From Mariniblastus fucicola (GTDB taxonomy: Bacteria; Planctomycetota; Planctomycetia; Pirellulales; Pirellulaceae), in the NCBI RefSeq assembly GCF_008087665.1, contig NZ_CP042912.1:5456001-5520000 (forward strand): DNA of 64,000 nucleotides. Reading direction: 5' to 3'. Positions 46,866-54,580 of the stretch are shown here, one piece after another. How positions within the stretch are numbered: position 1 is the stretch's first letter; the number at the start of each line of letters is the position of its first letter. The notes beneath the pieces were generated by a model that was not told the DNA's origin, ran no database searches, and worked only from the letters and a program-made list of their open reading frames with translations. A program made the translations under genes and the position numbers.

Positions 46866-49085
46866 ATGCCACGACACTCTGAAAACCTGAAAACACACTC
46901 CGCTCTCGCCGGACTCGATCAAGCCTGCCGGTTCGCGATCATCGCGACCGCGATCATGCTGATGGCGTGGTGCGAAAAGGGATTCTCTCAAAGCGAATCG
47001 TTTGAACCGCTTCAACGAACGATCAAAGTTCTGTCGACAAATCTGGACGGATTTGGAATCCCATTCAAAGTCGACGACAGCAACGGGCAGTTCATTGAAG
47101 TCCAGCTCTATATATCTCGCGACCGCGGCAACACTTGGTCGTTCCATTCTCGCCAGCCGACTTCCGGACGTGAGTTTCCGTTTACTGCCGACGGGGACGG
47201 CGAGTACTGGTTTGCCATCAAGACGCTTGATCGCGATCGCAGGTTGTTGCCGGACGGGGACACCAGAGCCGAGCTGAAAATCATCGTTGACTCGTCACGC
47301 CCCAAGCTTGAATTCCAAATCGATGCGGACGCTGCGGGCCGAGTTGTCTGCCGCTGGCAGGCGAGCGACGAAGGCCTCAACGCGTCGTCGCTGAAGATCG
47401 AGTACCGCGCATCGGCAGGTGAATTCTCGCCGGGCAGCGAGATCGATGATTCCTGGACGTCTGTTCCGGTTCAGTTGAAACAGAATATTCAAAGTCAGTC
47501 ATGGACGGACCAGCTTGCGTGGTGGCCTGACACGTCGGCGGAACAACTGGAGGTAAGAATTCAGGTTGCGGACATGGCCGGAAACATAACTTCGGCCAGC
47601 CGTTACGTCGCGGTGAAAACGACATCGTGGCGAAGAAACTCGACCGGTTCGACGCTTGGCGAAGCCCGACCGCCAGCCGACAGCAGCTCGTCGAATGCAC
47701 AACGAACCAGCAGCTCGGATGGCTCGGCTTCGTGGCAACCGAAGCTGCGACCGTTCGCCAACACGCCGGAGCAAGCGTCGACCAACACGACTCCCGCCCA
47801 ACGACAAAACGCCACACAGCAAACCGCGCAAGCTTCTGACAACCGTTGGAGAATCAACGAGACCGCGTCGCGTACAACAACTCAACCAGTGACGGCTCGC
47901 GTCGCATCGGCTCAATTGCCGCCAGGCGTCGAACTGGTCGATCCACCGGAACCGCTGGACTGGAACGAACCGGCTCCCGCACACGAATTTTCAGGACGAA
48001 CTGAGCTTTCCGCGAGCCCAGGAAATTCGATCGCCTGGGAAAGCGAAGTCCAGCGGCATGAATCTTCAGAGCGGTCCTACTCGGGTTCGACCATGTCGCC
48101 GGCCCCAGGTGTGGCTCCTGCTCCATCCCCATTGTCGCCTCGGTCAACCGACTCGATTCCTTCGAATCCGGCAACGTCGGTCCGCAGCGGAAAGAACATC
48201 ATCCATGAGTCGACCACGTCGTGGCCCAACAATCAGTGGAACGGACCGACTGCTGCCAAGGTCCAGCCAAACAGTGAATTGGCTCCTCGAACTGGAAACC
48301 TGATGCCGATTCCGCGCCCCAATCGAGACGGCTTTACCGAACGTCCGAACTTCTCGAACGCGGCGTTTCGAAAGCAGGAGCCCACCTCAATTATCGAAAC
48401 GACTCAGCAGCTTCCCAATCAGCAACGCCTGAACCAGGAAGCAATGCCTGAGTCTTCCAACACACAAATTATCAGCACCAAGCGATTTCAGTTGAACTAC
48501 GACATCAATGCCATCGATCCTTCAGGCGTCGGCCAGATAGATCTGTGGATGACTCGAGATCGCGGCCGCACGTGGAAGCTGTGGGGCCAGGATCCTGACA
48601 ACGTCAGCCCGTTCCCGGTCGAGGTTGTGGAAGAAGGCATTTATGGGTTTCGCATTGTCGTCCGATCGAAAGACGGTCTGGCAGGACGCGGCCCGATGAG
48701 AGGCGAAGAGGCCGACATGTGGGTGCAAGTCGACGTGACGGCTCCGCTGGTAAAGATTACGTCGGTACCGTACGGACGCGGCGAGGAAGCCGGCCAACTG
48801 GTCATCAATTACGCTGTGACCGATTCGAATCTGACGCTTCGGCCGAACCGGCTCTTGTGGAGCACCAATCCGGATGGCCCTTGGACAACGATCGAGGAGA
48901 ATCTTCGCAACGACGGGCGGCTGTTGTGGAAACCGCGGCGAAATGTGCCACAACGGATCTTTCTGCGTTTGGAATCAGCAGATCGCGCTGGCAACGTCGG
49001 TGTGCACAATCTTGAACAGGCCATCGACATCTCTGGCCTGATTCCTCGTGGCACCATCTTCGGCGTCGTTCCTGTCGGCGAGTAA
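46866..49085 (+). CDS. Large exported protein with duplicated BNR/Ig-like domains and Ser/Pro-rich linker
   Basis: About 739 residues from ATG 46866; ATG 46749 is also open. A hydrophobic segment near residues 22-42 fits a signal sequence. The N-terminal domain pair (about 50-260) and the C-terminal domain pair (about 535-735) are related: compare YISRDRGNTWSFHSR with LWMTRDRGRTWKLWG, and GEYWFAIKTLDRD with GIYGFRIVVRSKDG. They are joined by about 260 residues of low-complexity Ser/Thr/Pro/Asn/Gln sequence. No cysteine-rich or catalytic motif is seen. It is probably a surface or periplasmic structural protein; function unknown. Confidence 0.7.
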   Translation: MPRHSENLKTHSALAGLDQACRFAIIATAIMLMAWCEKGFSQSESFEPLQRTIKVLSTNLDGFGIPFKVDDSNGQFIEVQLYISRDRGNTWSFHSRQPTSGREFPFTADGDGEYWFAIKTLDRDRRLLPDGDTRAELKIIVDSSRPKLEFQIDADAAGRVVCRWQASDEGLNASSLKIEYRASAGEFSPGSEIDDSWTSVPVQLKQNIQSQSWTDQLAWWPDTSAEQLEVRIQVADMAGNITSASRYVAVKTTSWRRNSTGSTLGEARPPADSSSSNAQRTSSSDGSASWQPKLRPFANTPEQASTNTTPAQRQNATQQTAQASDNRWRINETASRTTTQPVTARVASAQLPPGVELVDPPEPLDWNEPAPAHEFSGRTELSASPGNSIAWESEVQRHESSERSYSGSTMSPAPGVAPAPSPLSPRSTDSIPSNPATSVRSGKNIIHESTTSWPNNQWNGPTAAKVQPNSELAPRTGNLMPIPRPNRDGFTERPNFSNAAFRKQEPTSIIETTQQLPNQQRLNQEAMPESSNTQIISTKRFQLNYDINAIDPSGVGQIDLWMTRDRGRTWKLWGQDPDNVSPFPVEVVEEGIYGFRIVVRSKDGLAGRGPMRGEEADMWVQVDVTAPLVKITSVPYGRGEEAGQLVINYAVTDSNLTLRPNRLLWSTNPDGPWTTIEENLRNDGRLLWKPRRNVPQRIFLRLESADRAGNVGVHNLEQAIDISGLIPRGTIFGVVPVGE

Positions 49086-49526
49086 GTTCAACGGGTTCGC
49101 AGCGATCATTGTTGGACCTCGCGCAAGGCAAGCCGACGCGACGTCGGATTGCCCTCAAGAGTCGTCGCTCTGTACCAGGTTTAATTTCAGAACTGCAAAT
49201 CCGGATGTAAACCTACCCGAATAACCGGCGCATCCGGCAAAGCTGCCAATACTCGTGTCCACCAGGGCCATTGCTCACAATTTTCAACCAAAGACCACGG
49301 TGTACCGCTTTGGAAAACATACTCTTTTAACGAAGTCGAACCTGACTGGTTAGAACGAGAAGCGAATTGCACGATGCCAATGCACGGCCGTCTGTGGAAA
49401 TCGCTTTCAAACCAACCGTTTCCGACACTGTCTCTGGAAACACCCACTTATCCGAGAAGCAATCATGGTGATTTCAATTGAGCCGTTCGGCTCAATGAGA
49501 TTTTCCAACAGCCCTCCAACATTGCC
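49086..49526. other. Intergenic region before the Flp pilin gene
   Basis: About 440 bases. A minus-strand frame of 86 codons (49187-49447) is open and reads partly like protein (WSLVENCEQWPWWTRVLAAL), but lacks a ribosome site or recognisable family; it may be a decayed gene. A short hairpin lies at 49477-49496, just before the pilin start. Confidence 0.4.
49477..49496 (+). promoter_or_regulatory. Leader hairpin before the Flp pilin gene
   Basis: ATTGAGCC-GTTC-GGCTCAAT is a perfect eight-pair stem with a four-base loop, ending 30 bases before the pilin start codon. No T run follows, so it may stabilise the pilin mRNA or act in its control rather than terminate. Confidence 0.45.
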
Positions 49527-49718
49527 ATGCAACAATTGACGAAACAGAAGATCGCAAGATTCCTAAGCGACGAGTCCGGTCCAACCGCGGTCGAATACGC
49601 CGTCATGTTGGCGTTGATCCTTGCTGTGTGTATCGCCGCGTTCGCGACCATGGGTTCGGCAAGCGCAAACCTGTGGACCGACAACACGACTCAAATTGAC
49701 ACCTTCATGAACAACTAG
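49527..49718 (+). CDS. Flp/Fap type IVb pilin
   Basis: 63 residues. The N-terminal leader with FLSDESGPTAVEYAVMLALILAV is the Flp prepilin signature: cleavage after Gly, then a hydrophobic helix with the conserved Glu-Tyr pair. Flp pilins form tad-type adhesive pili. No tad assembly genes lie in the window, so the machinery is elsewhere. The next gene starts six bases later. Confidence 0.9.
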   Translation: MQQLTKQKIARFLSDESGPTAVEYAVMLALILAVCIAAFATMGSASANLWTDNTTQIDTFMNN

Positions 49719-49724
49719 CGGATC

Positions 49725-50228
49725 ATGAATTCATCGCCGATAGTTGATTGCGGTTGCGGGAAATCAATATCGATCCCAACCGGGTACTCCCACAGCTTTT
49801 GCAGTGATTGCGATAGCTTTTGGTTTCCGAGCAGCATGGAAAGCTCCGAGGACGCGATTGTCCCCCAAGATCGTGTGACCCCATTCACTTGCCCGAGATG
49901 CAGCGTTGACCTGGAAGTCGGCACGATTGGAAGAACTGAGGTTTGCTTTTGCTCAAAGTGCCGAGGGTTCGTGATCGATTCCGAATCACTTGGTGGCGTC
50001 ATCCAAATGCGGCGTTCCGCCTACCGCGGGCCAGAAGACAGCCCCGTTCCTGTCAACTTCAACGAGCTCGACTTGCACAGCACCTGTCCCGCCTGTTTTT
50101 CGACGATGGAAGCCCATCATTATTGCGGTCCTGGCAACATCGTTCTTGATACTTGCATGAAGTGTAAACTGGCGTGGCTCGACCACGGCGAGCTTTCCAA
50201 AATCACACGGGCGCCCGGCAGAAGATAA
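49725..50228 (+). CDS. Zinc-ribbon (TFIIB-type) protein
   Basis: 167 residues with three CxxC-rich modules: CGCGKS...FCSDCDSF, FTCPRCSVDLEVG...CFCSKCRGFVID, and STCPACFSTMEAHHYCG...LDTCMKCKLAWLDHGEL. The last two match the zf-TFIIB (DUF2309-like) small zinc-ribbon pattern in which a CxxC pair is followed by a W/F-x-D/E segment. It starts six bases after the Flp pilin stop. Role unknown. Confidence 0.7.
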   Translation: MNSSPIVDCGCGKSISIPTGYSHSFCSDCDSFWFPSSMESSEDAIVPQDRVTPFTCPRCSVDLEVGTIGRTEVCFCSKCRGFVIDSESLGGVIQMRRSAYRGPEDSPVPVNFNELDLHSTCPACFSTMEAHHYCGPGNIVLDTCMKCKLAWLDHGELSKITRAPGRR

Positions 50229-50283
50229 TGCCAAAATGCAATTAAGTTTGGCGACGACTCGCGGCACCGAACTTCTGCTGCAA

Positions 50284-51144
50284 CTACTTTTTCGCGTCGG
50301 GCTTTTTGTCTGATTTTTCTCCGAGCTTCGCTTCTTTCTGTTTAAGTGACTCTTCACGCTGCTGCAACGCTTTTTCTTTTTCCTGCAGTGCTTTCTCTTT
50401 TTCGGCCAACGCTTTTTCCCTTGCCGCCAATTGCTCTTCTTTGGAGACAGGCTGCTTTTCCTTGGCGTCTTTCTTTGGCTCTTTCTTCTGTTCTTTTTTG
50501 GGCTCTTCAAACACCGGCAGCTTACTTTCGCCGACGACATTCAAGCCTTCGATTTGTCCTTCAAGTGCCTTCATTCCGGCATCAGTGACTTTGCTTTTCC
50601 AAACATAAACCTTTTTCAGTTTCTTGAGTCCGTACAGATGTTTGAGCCCTTCGTCAGTCACGGACGTCGCATAAAGATTCAGGTATTCAAGATCTTTGAG
50701 GCCTTTCAGGTGAGCCAACCCGGAGTCGCCGATTCCTGTTTTCTCAAGATGCAGCTTTTTCAAATTCAAACCGGTGAGTGCTTTGAGCCCCTCGTTGGTG
50801 ACGCCAGTATTGGCAAGGTTCAGCCACACAACGTTCTCGACGGCGGCAAGGTCTTTGATGTGTTCGTCCGCGATCGATTTTCCGGCAAGGTAAAAACTCA
50901 CCTCGCGAGTTGGATCAGCGGCAGAGATTTGCATGACCCGGCCTCCCGCCGCTTCGATTTTGCGTATCGCTTCGGCTTCACGACGAGAGCTTTCTTCTTG
51001 CTCTTGGGCACAAGCTGTTGCGAAATCAATTGATCCCAATCCAACGCCGCACAACAGCAGCGGCAAAAGAAACAGACTGCAGCTTCGAGAAGTGAACTTC
51101 TGCGATGGAGCGAACTTCTGTGGAGCAATGTTTTTTGTAGTCAT
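50284..51144 (-). CDS. Exported leucine-rich-repeat protein with coiled-coil tail
   Basis: 286 residues from ATG 51144. The signal peptide is long, with a basic start and LFLLPLLLCGVGLGSIDFATA. Five or so 24-residue leucine-rich repeats (VWLNLANTGVTNEGLKALTG, KKLHLEKTGIGDSGLAHLKG, EYLNLYATSVTDEGLKHLYG, KKVYVWKSKVTDAGMKALEG) form a protein-binding surface. The C-terminal 85 residues are a Lys/Glu/Gln coiled coil with heptad-like AAREKALAEKEKALQEKEK. It is a typical planctomycete exported LRR protein. Function unknown. Confidence 0.78.
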   Translation of the reverse strand: MTTKNIAPQKFAPSQKFTSRSCSLFLLPLLLCGVGLGSIDFATACAQEQEESSRREAEAIRKIEAAGGRVMQISAADPTREVSFYLAGKSIADEHIKDLAAVENVVWLNLANTGVTNEGLKALTGLNLKKLHLEKTGIGDSGLAHLKGLKDLEYLNLYATSVTDEGLKHLYGLKKLKKVYVWKSKVTDAGMKALEGQIEGLNVVGESKLPVFEEPKKEQKKEPKKDAKEKQPVSKEEQLAAREKALAEKEKALQEKEKALQQREESLKQKEAKLGEKSDKKPDAKK

Positions 51145-51288
51145 CGGTGGCACCCGGTTTGTCTTTGAACTCACTGAACTGCCGGTTTTAGCCAATCCAT
51201 CCGAGACTCTCAAGCAGATTCAGATACAATTCTGATTCAGCGGCTCAACCGACTGGCTCGCACGGCGAAACCTGACAAGACTTTTACC

Positions 51289-52353
51289 ATGACCAAACTT
51301 TTTCTTTCAATCGCGGCGTTACTGTTTGCTTCGTGGTTTGTCGCGAATTCGCCCGACGACCCGGTTGCCGCGGAAATTGGCAGCGTCAAATGGAATCGCG
51401 ATTACCAGTCGGCAAAGAAGATCGCAGCGGAATCCGAAACGCCGCTGATGCTGTTGTTTCAGGAAGTTCCCGGCTGACAAACTTGCGTCGATTTTGGCCG
51501 TGGGCCAATGACGAATCCGCTGCTGGTCGAAGCTGCCGAAGAGCTGTTTGTTCCGGTGTTGATTTACAACAACCATAAAGGCTCTGACGAAAAACTGCTC
51601 AAGCATTTCGAAGAACCGGCTTGGAACAATCCGGTAGTCCGCTACCTCGACGCAAAAGAACAGGATCTGATACCGCGAAAGGAACTGGTGCTCACGACAG
51701 CCGAAACGGCGAGCCGGATGGCTGATTCGCTTCGCAAAGCCAGGAATGAAATCCCCGCCTGGCTAACGGCACTCGCGGTTCCTACTCGCGCCAAAAGCCT
51801 GGAACAGGCAACGTTTTCGATGTACTGATTCTGGGAAGGAGAAGCCCAGTTGGGCTCAATTGATGGCGTCTACGCAACGGCCGCGGCATGGCGTGATGGC
51901 GTGGAAGTCGTTTCGCTACTTTTCGATCCGGACGAAGTTGCCTATCGAACGCTGGTCGAAAAAGCCAAGCAGTTCAAATGCACGTCCAAAGTTTTCGCTC
52001 ATTCGAAATCACAGCTTGAAGTCGCGAACGAACTCGTGGGTGACAAAGCCGTTATGGCGAACGAATCTCAGAAGCCACGTTTTGCCAAAGCCTCAGACCA
52101 AAAGTATTACCTGGCGAATTCGCCGCTGAAGAGCCTTCCGATGTGTGGTTGCCAGATGACGAAACTGAATGCCGCGATGGGTTTGGGACAGCCGGTCGAT
52201 GCGTTGCTAAGTCCGCGCCAGAAAGTGCTGGCGAAGCGAATTCTGCGACGGCTGGAATCGGACCCAGATTCGCTGGACGGATTCATTTCGCCATCGGACG
52301 ACAACGAACTTGGCGACTATTCAACGAAACTCGAAGCGGCACTTTCGAAATAA
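51289..52353 (+). CDS. Double-selenocysteine thioredoxin/MsrA-like selenoprotein (two in-frame UGA)
   Basis: 354 codons read through two TGA codons at 51475-51477 (residue 63) and 51826-51828 (residue 180). All three open segments lie in one frame. A signal peptide (MTKLFLSIAALLFASWFVA) is followed by a thioredoxin-like domain with LMLLFQEVPG-U-QTCVDFG, where Sec63 and Cys66 make a UxxC redox pair. The second TGA sits in FSMY-U-FWEGEAQLGSIDGV, the MsrA active-site motif GCFWGxE, and EVVSLLFDPDEVAYRTLVE continues an MsrA-like domain. A C-terminal CGCQ motif could resolve the selenenyl intermediate. The match to the VPGUxxT thioredoxin-like (seleno)protein family that I recall from genome annotation is strong. 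Each TGA is followed by a SECIS-like hairpin. Likely an exported thiol/selenol oxidoreductase; activity unproven. Confidence 0.88.
51478..51513 (+). promoter_or_regulatory. SECIS-like hairpin after the first UGA
   Basis: TTGGCC (51494-51499) pairs with GGCCAA (51503-51508) around a GTG loop (51500-51502). A lower stem CGTC (51486-51489)/GACG (51510-51513) is separated by a small internal loop. The apical loop begins with G and starts 23 bases after the TGA. This meets the published bacterial SECIS consensus: a G among the first two loop bases, and 16-37 bases from UGA to loop. Confidence 0.72.
51829..51858 (+). promoter_or_regulatory. SECIS-like hairpin after the second UGA
   Basis: AGCCC (51843-51847) pairs with GGGCT (51852-51856) around an AGTT loop (51848-51851) whose second base is G. 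The loop starts 20 bases after the TGA at 51826-51828, inside the window expected for a bacterial SECIS. The stem is shorter than the first one. A competing hairpin, CTGGG/CCCAG (51831-51849), is possible. Confidence 0.62.
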
Positions 52354-52399
52354 GTCCGTCGGCAATCGATTGGCTTCAAGAGATTGCGTCGCGTTTTCG

Positions 52400-53173
52400 C
52401 TAACGCCGCACCGAATCGTCCGTTCGTTCAAACAGCCCCTGAAGGTAGTCGGGCTCGATTGACGGAAGATGATCGGTAATTTTGTGTTCGTGGTCGTGAT
52501 CGTCACCGACGCCGTGATTGTAGAACCCGTTGTCGCGACAACAGTCCATCAACGTGCCATCGTTCGCGATCAACAACGCCAACAGCCCGACTTTCGTGTA
52601 GGTAGAAATGTTTGCAAAGGAATCCTTTCCAAAGAACTTCAGCGCCGTTCCCCAGCTCTTTTTCAGTCGCCGACCCATCATGTCGACCGAGTAGAGTTCA
52701 TCGAGCAACAGGTGCAAAATAAACCCAAGGAAAACAGACCAGGCTTTAAAAAGTCGAATCCCTGTCTCTGGCGAAAAGCAAACGAGGTAAGTCGCCATCG
52801 CCGCAACTGCTGCGGCCGGAATGCTGTGCCACATCCCGCGGTGTTTCGTAAATCGTTTGAACAACTCGCCAAGCCCGAACCTTATCACGACATAGGAAAC
52901 GCCGGCCACGAACACCATCTGTTCAGCAGTGAACCCCAGTTCCTGAAATCGGAACATCATTAACATCGGGACCAGCACTGACACAAAGCACAGCATTTCC
53001 CGCTGAGGAATCCCGCTCTTGCTATCGAGGTCCGGAAGCATCCCGGCCACACTGCACAGCGCACCGGCGATCATGCAGTGTCCCAGCGGAACGTCAAACT
53101 TGAGATGAGCCACTCCGCCGTAGCCGATACCAAGAATCGTGCTGGCGGTGATGTGGGTCTTGAAATCGGCCAT
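52400..53173 (-). CDS. YdjM/DUF457-like membrane-bound metal-dependent hydrolase
   Basis: 257 residues from ATG 53173. The family pattern is clear: THITASTILGIGYGG at the N-terminus, GMLPDLDSKSG and KHRGMWHSIPAA with the metal-ligand Asp and His, then LHLLLDELYSVD. Several membrane helices lie between these motifs. In other bacteria this family includes LexA-regulated YdjM and related inner-membrane hydrolases of unknown substrate. A His/Asp-rich stretch (HGVGDDHDHEHK) is near the C-terminus. Confidence 0.8.
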   Translation of the reverse strand: MADFKTHITASTILGIGYGGVAHLKFDVPLGHCMIAGALCSVAGMLPDLDSKSGIPQREMLCFVSVLVPMLMMFRFQELGFTAEQMVFVAGVSYVVIRFGLGELFKRFTKHRGMWHSIPAAAVAAMATYLVCFSPETGIRLFKAWSVFLGFILHLLLDELYSVDMMGRRLKKSWGTALKFFGKDSFANISTYTKVGLLALLIANDGTLMDCCRDNGFYNHGVGDDHDHEHKITDHLPSIEPDYLQGLFERTDDSVRR

Positions 53174-53404
53174 GAAAAACAAACTCCTTTTTGTTCTGGC
53201 CGCATTCTATCCGCAGGGCAGGGCAGTCACAGCGCGAACCTACGATGAAAGTTCGACGCTAGCAAAATCGCGGCTCGTGACTGAACCTTTTTCTCTTGAG
53301 CCTCGTTCTGGAATACGATTAAATACGCCGCCGGAATCCAGAACGTTTCGGCGACCTACCTTTCGTCGCAGCGGCGACACTACAAACACCTCAGGGAGAA
53401 GCGG

Positions 53405-54466
53405 ATGTCAGTCTATGACATTGCCATGATCATTGTCTTTTTAGGCGCCATCTGGTTTGGATACTGGAAAGGGCTCGCCTGGCAAGTCGCTTCTGTGGCA
53501 GCGATCTTTTTGAGCTACTTCGTCGCCGTCACGTTTCCTGACGCGCTCGTCCCCTACATTTCAGCCGAACCACCTTTCAACCGGTTCGCTGCAATGCTGA
53601 TCCTGTTTATTGGTACTTCGCTGATCGTCTGGACAATTTTTGCGTCCGTCAGCAAGTCGCTGAAGAAGATGGAACTCAAAGGCTTCGATCGCCAGGCGGG
53701 AGCACTTCTCGGCGCGTTCAAAGGCGCTTTGCTGTGCATGGTCATCACCATGTTCTCCGTTTCACTGCTGGGCGAGCAAGCACGCGATGCGATTCATCAA
53801 TCCAAAACGGGTTACTACGTGGTTCGTGGAATCGATCAGCTGTCTGGCTTTGCTCCAGCAGAACTGGCGCAATTCATTCATCCCTACGTGACAAAATTCC
53901 AGGAGAACATCGTCGACGAAAATGGAAACTTGCCGCAACAAAATCCGATTTTCAATGGCGAGTCACAACAAGTGAACGACCAGACGCAATTTGGAAATCC
54001 CGATGGCGGATACCAACAGACGCCCGCCGGCGACTACCCTCAGTGGCAAACCCAAGCCAGCCCTGCAGGATACCAGCGACCTGCAACAACGCCGCAAAAC
54101 GGTCAGCCGCAAACCCAGCCGTGGCAAGGTAGCTATCAAAGCGGAACGTTCGGCAGTCCTGTTCCGCAAAACAACAATGGCTATCAGCAAGGAAACTTCG
54201 GGACTCAGGGTCAGCCGCAAACTCAGTGGCAGCAGCCCAAAAACAGCCAGCAGTTCCAGAGTCCGACGCAGTGGCAGCCTCCGGCTCAAACTTCACCAAC
54301 GCAGCAGAATCCAAACGGCTGGAGCACCCAGTTCCCAAACATCACCGAAGGCCAGAACGGCTGGCCGAACGTGCAGTTTAACGTCAACAGCAAGGAACTT
54401 CTCGAACGCGGCGCCGGAGCAGCACTCGACGCGGGCAAGCAATGGCTTGAGAACCAGCGACAATAG
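53405..54466 (+). CDS. CvpA family membrane protein with Gln/Pro-rich tail
   Basis: 353 residues. Residues 1-165 are a CvpA/colicin V production-like membrane domain with four helices (YDIAMIIVFLGAIWFGYWKG, VASVAAIFLSYFVAVTF, FAAMLILFIGTSLIVWTIF, GALLCMVITMFSVSLLG). The next 150 residues are a low-complexity Gln/Asn/Pro/Gly/Tyr tail, ending in an amphipathic Ala-rich helix. CvpA-type proteins support envelope integrity or secretion. The disordered tail is unusual for the family and may be a phase-separating or adhesive region. Confidence 0.8.
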   Translation: MSVYDIAMIIVFLGAIWFGYWKGLAWQVASVAAIFLSYFVAVTFPDALVPYISAEPPFNRFAAMLILFIGTSLIVWTIFASVSKSLKKMELKGFDRQAGALLGAFKGALLCMVITMFSVSLLGEQARDAIHQSKTGYYVVRGIDQLSGFAPAELAQFIHPYVTKFQENIVDENGNLPQQNPIFNGESQQVNDQTQFGNPDGGYQQTPAGDYPQWQTQASPAGYQRPATTPQNGQPQTQPWQGSYQSGTFGSPVPQNNNGYQQGNFGTQGQPQTQWQQPKNSQQFQSPTQWQPPAQTSPTQQNPNGWSTQFPNITEGQNGWPNVQFNVNSKELLERGAGAALDAGKQWLENQRQ

Positions 54467-54580
54467 CCAGCAATCGTTAGGCCGCAAACCGCCGACGTCG
54501 AGCGATGCCAGCCCTCGACTTGAGTTCTTGCCAAGCTTGAGCTCCTGCCCAAACGCTTTCGGAATCAACACACCGGTAGC

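Noticed and set aside
49187-49447. 86-residue minus-strand gene
   Set aside because: No ribosome site, family match or operon context; kept only as a possible decayed gene in the spacer description.
51289-52353. Pseudogene or sequencing-error reading of the three in-frame segments
   Set aside because: Both interrupting codons are TGA, the frame never shifts, the active-site context is intact on both sides, and each is followed by a SECIS-like hairpin. Selenocysteine explains this better.
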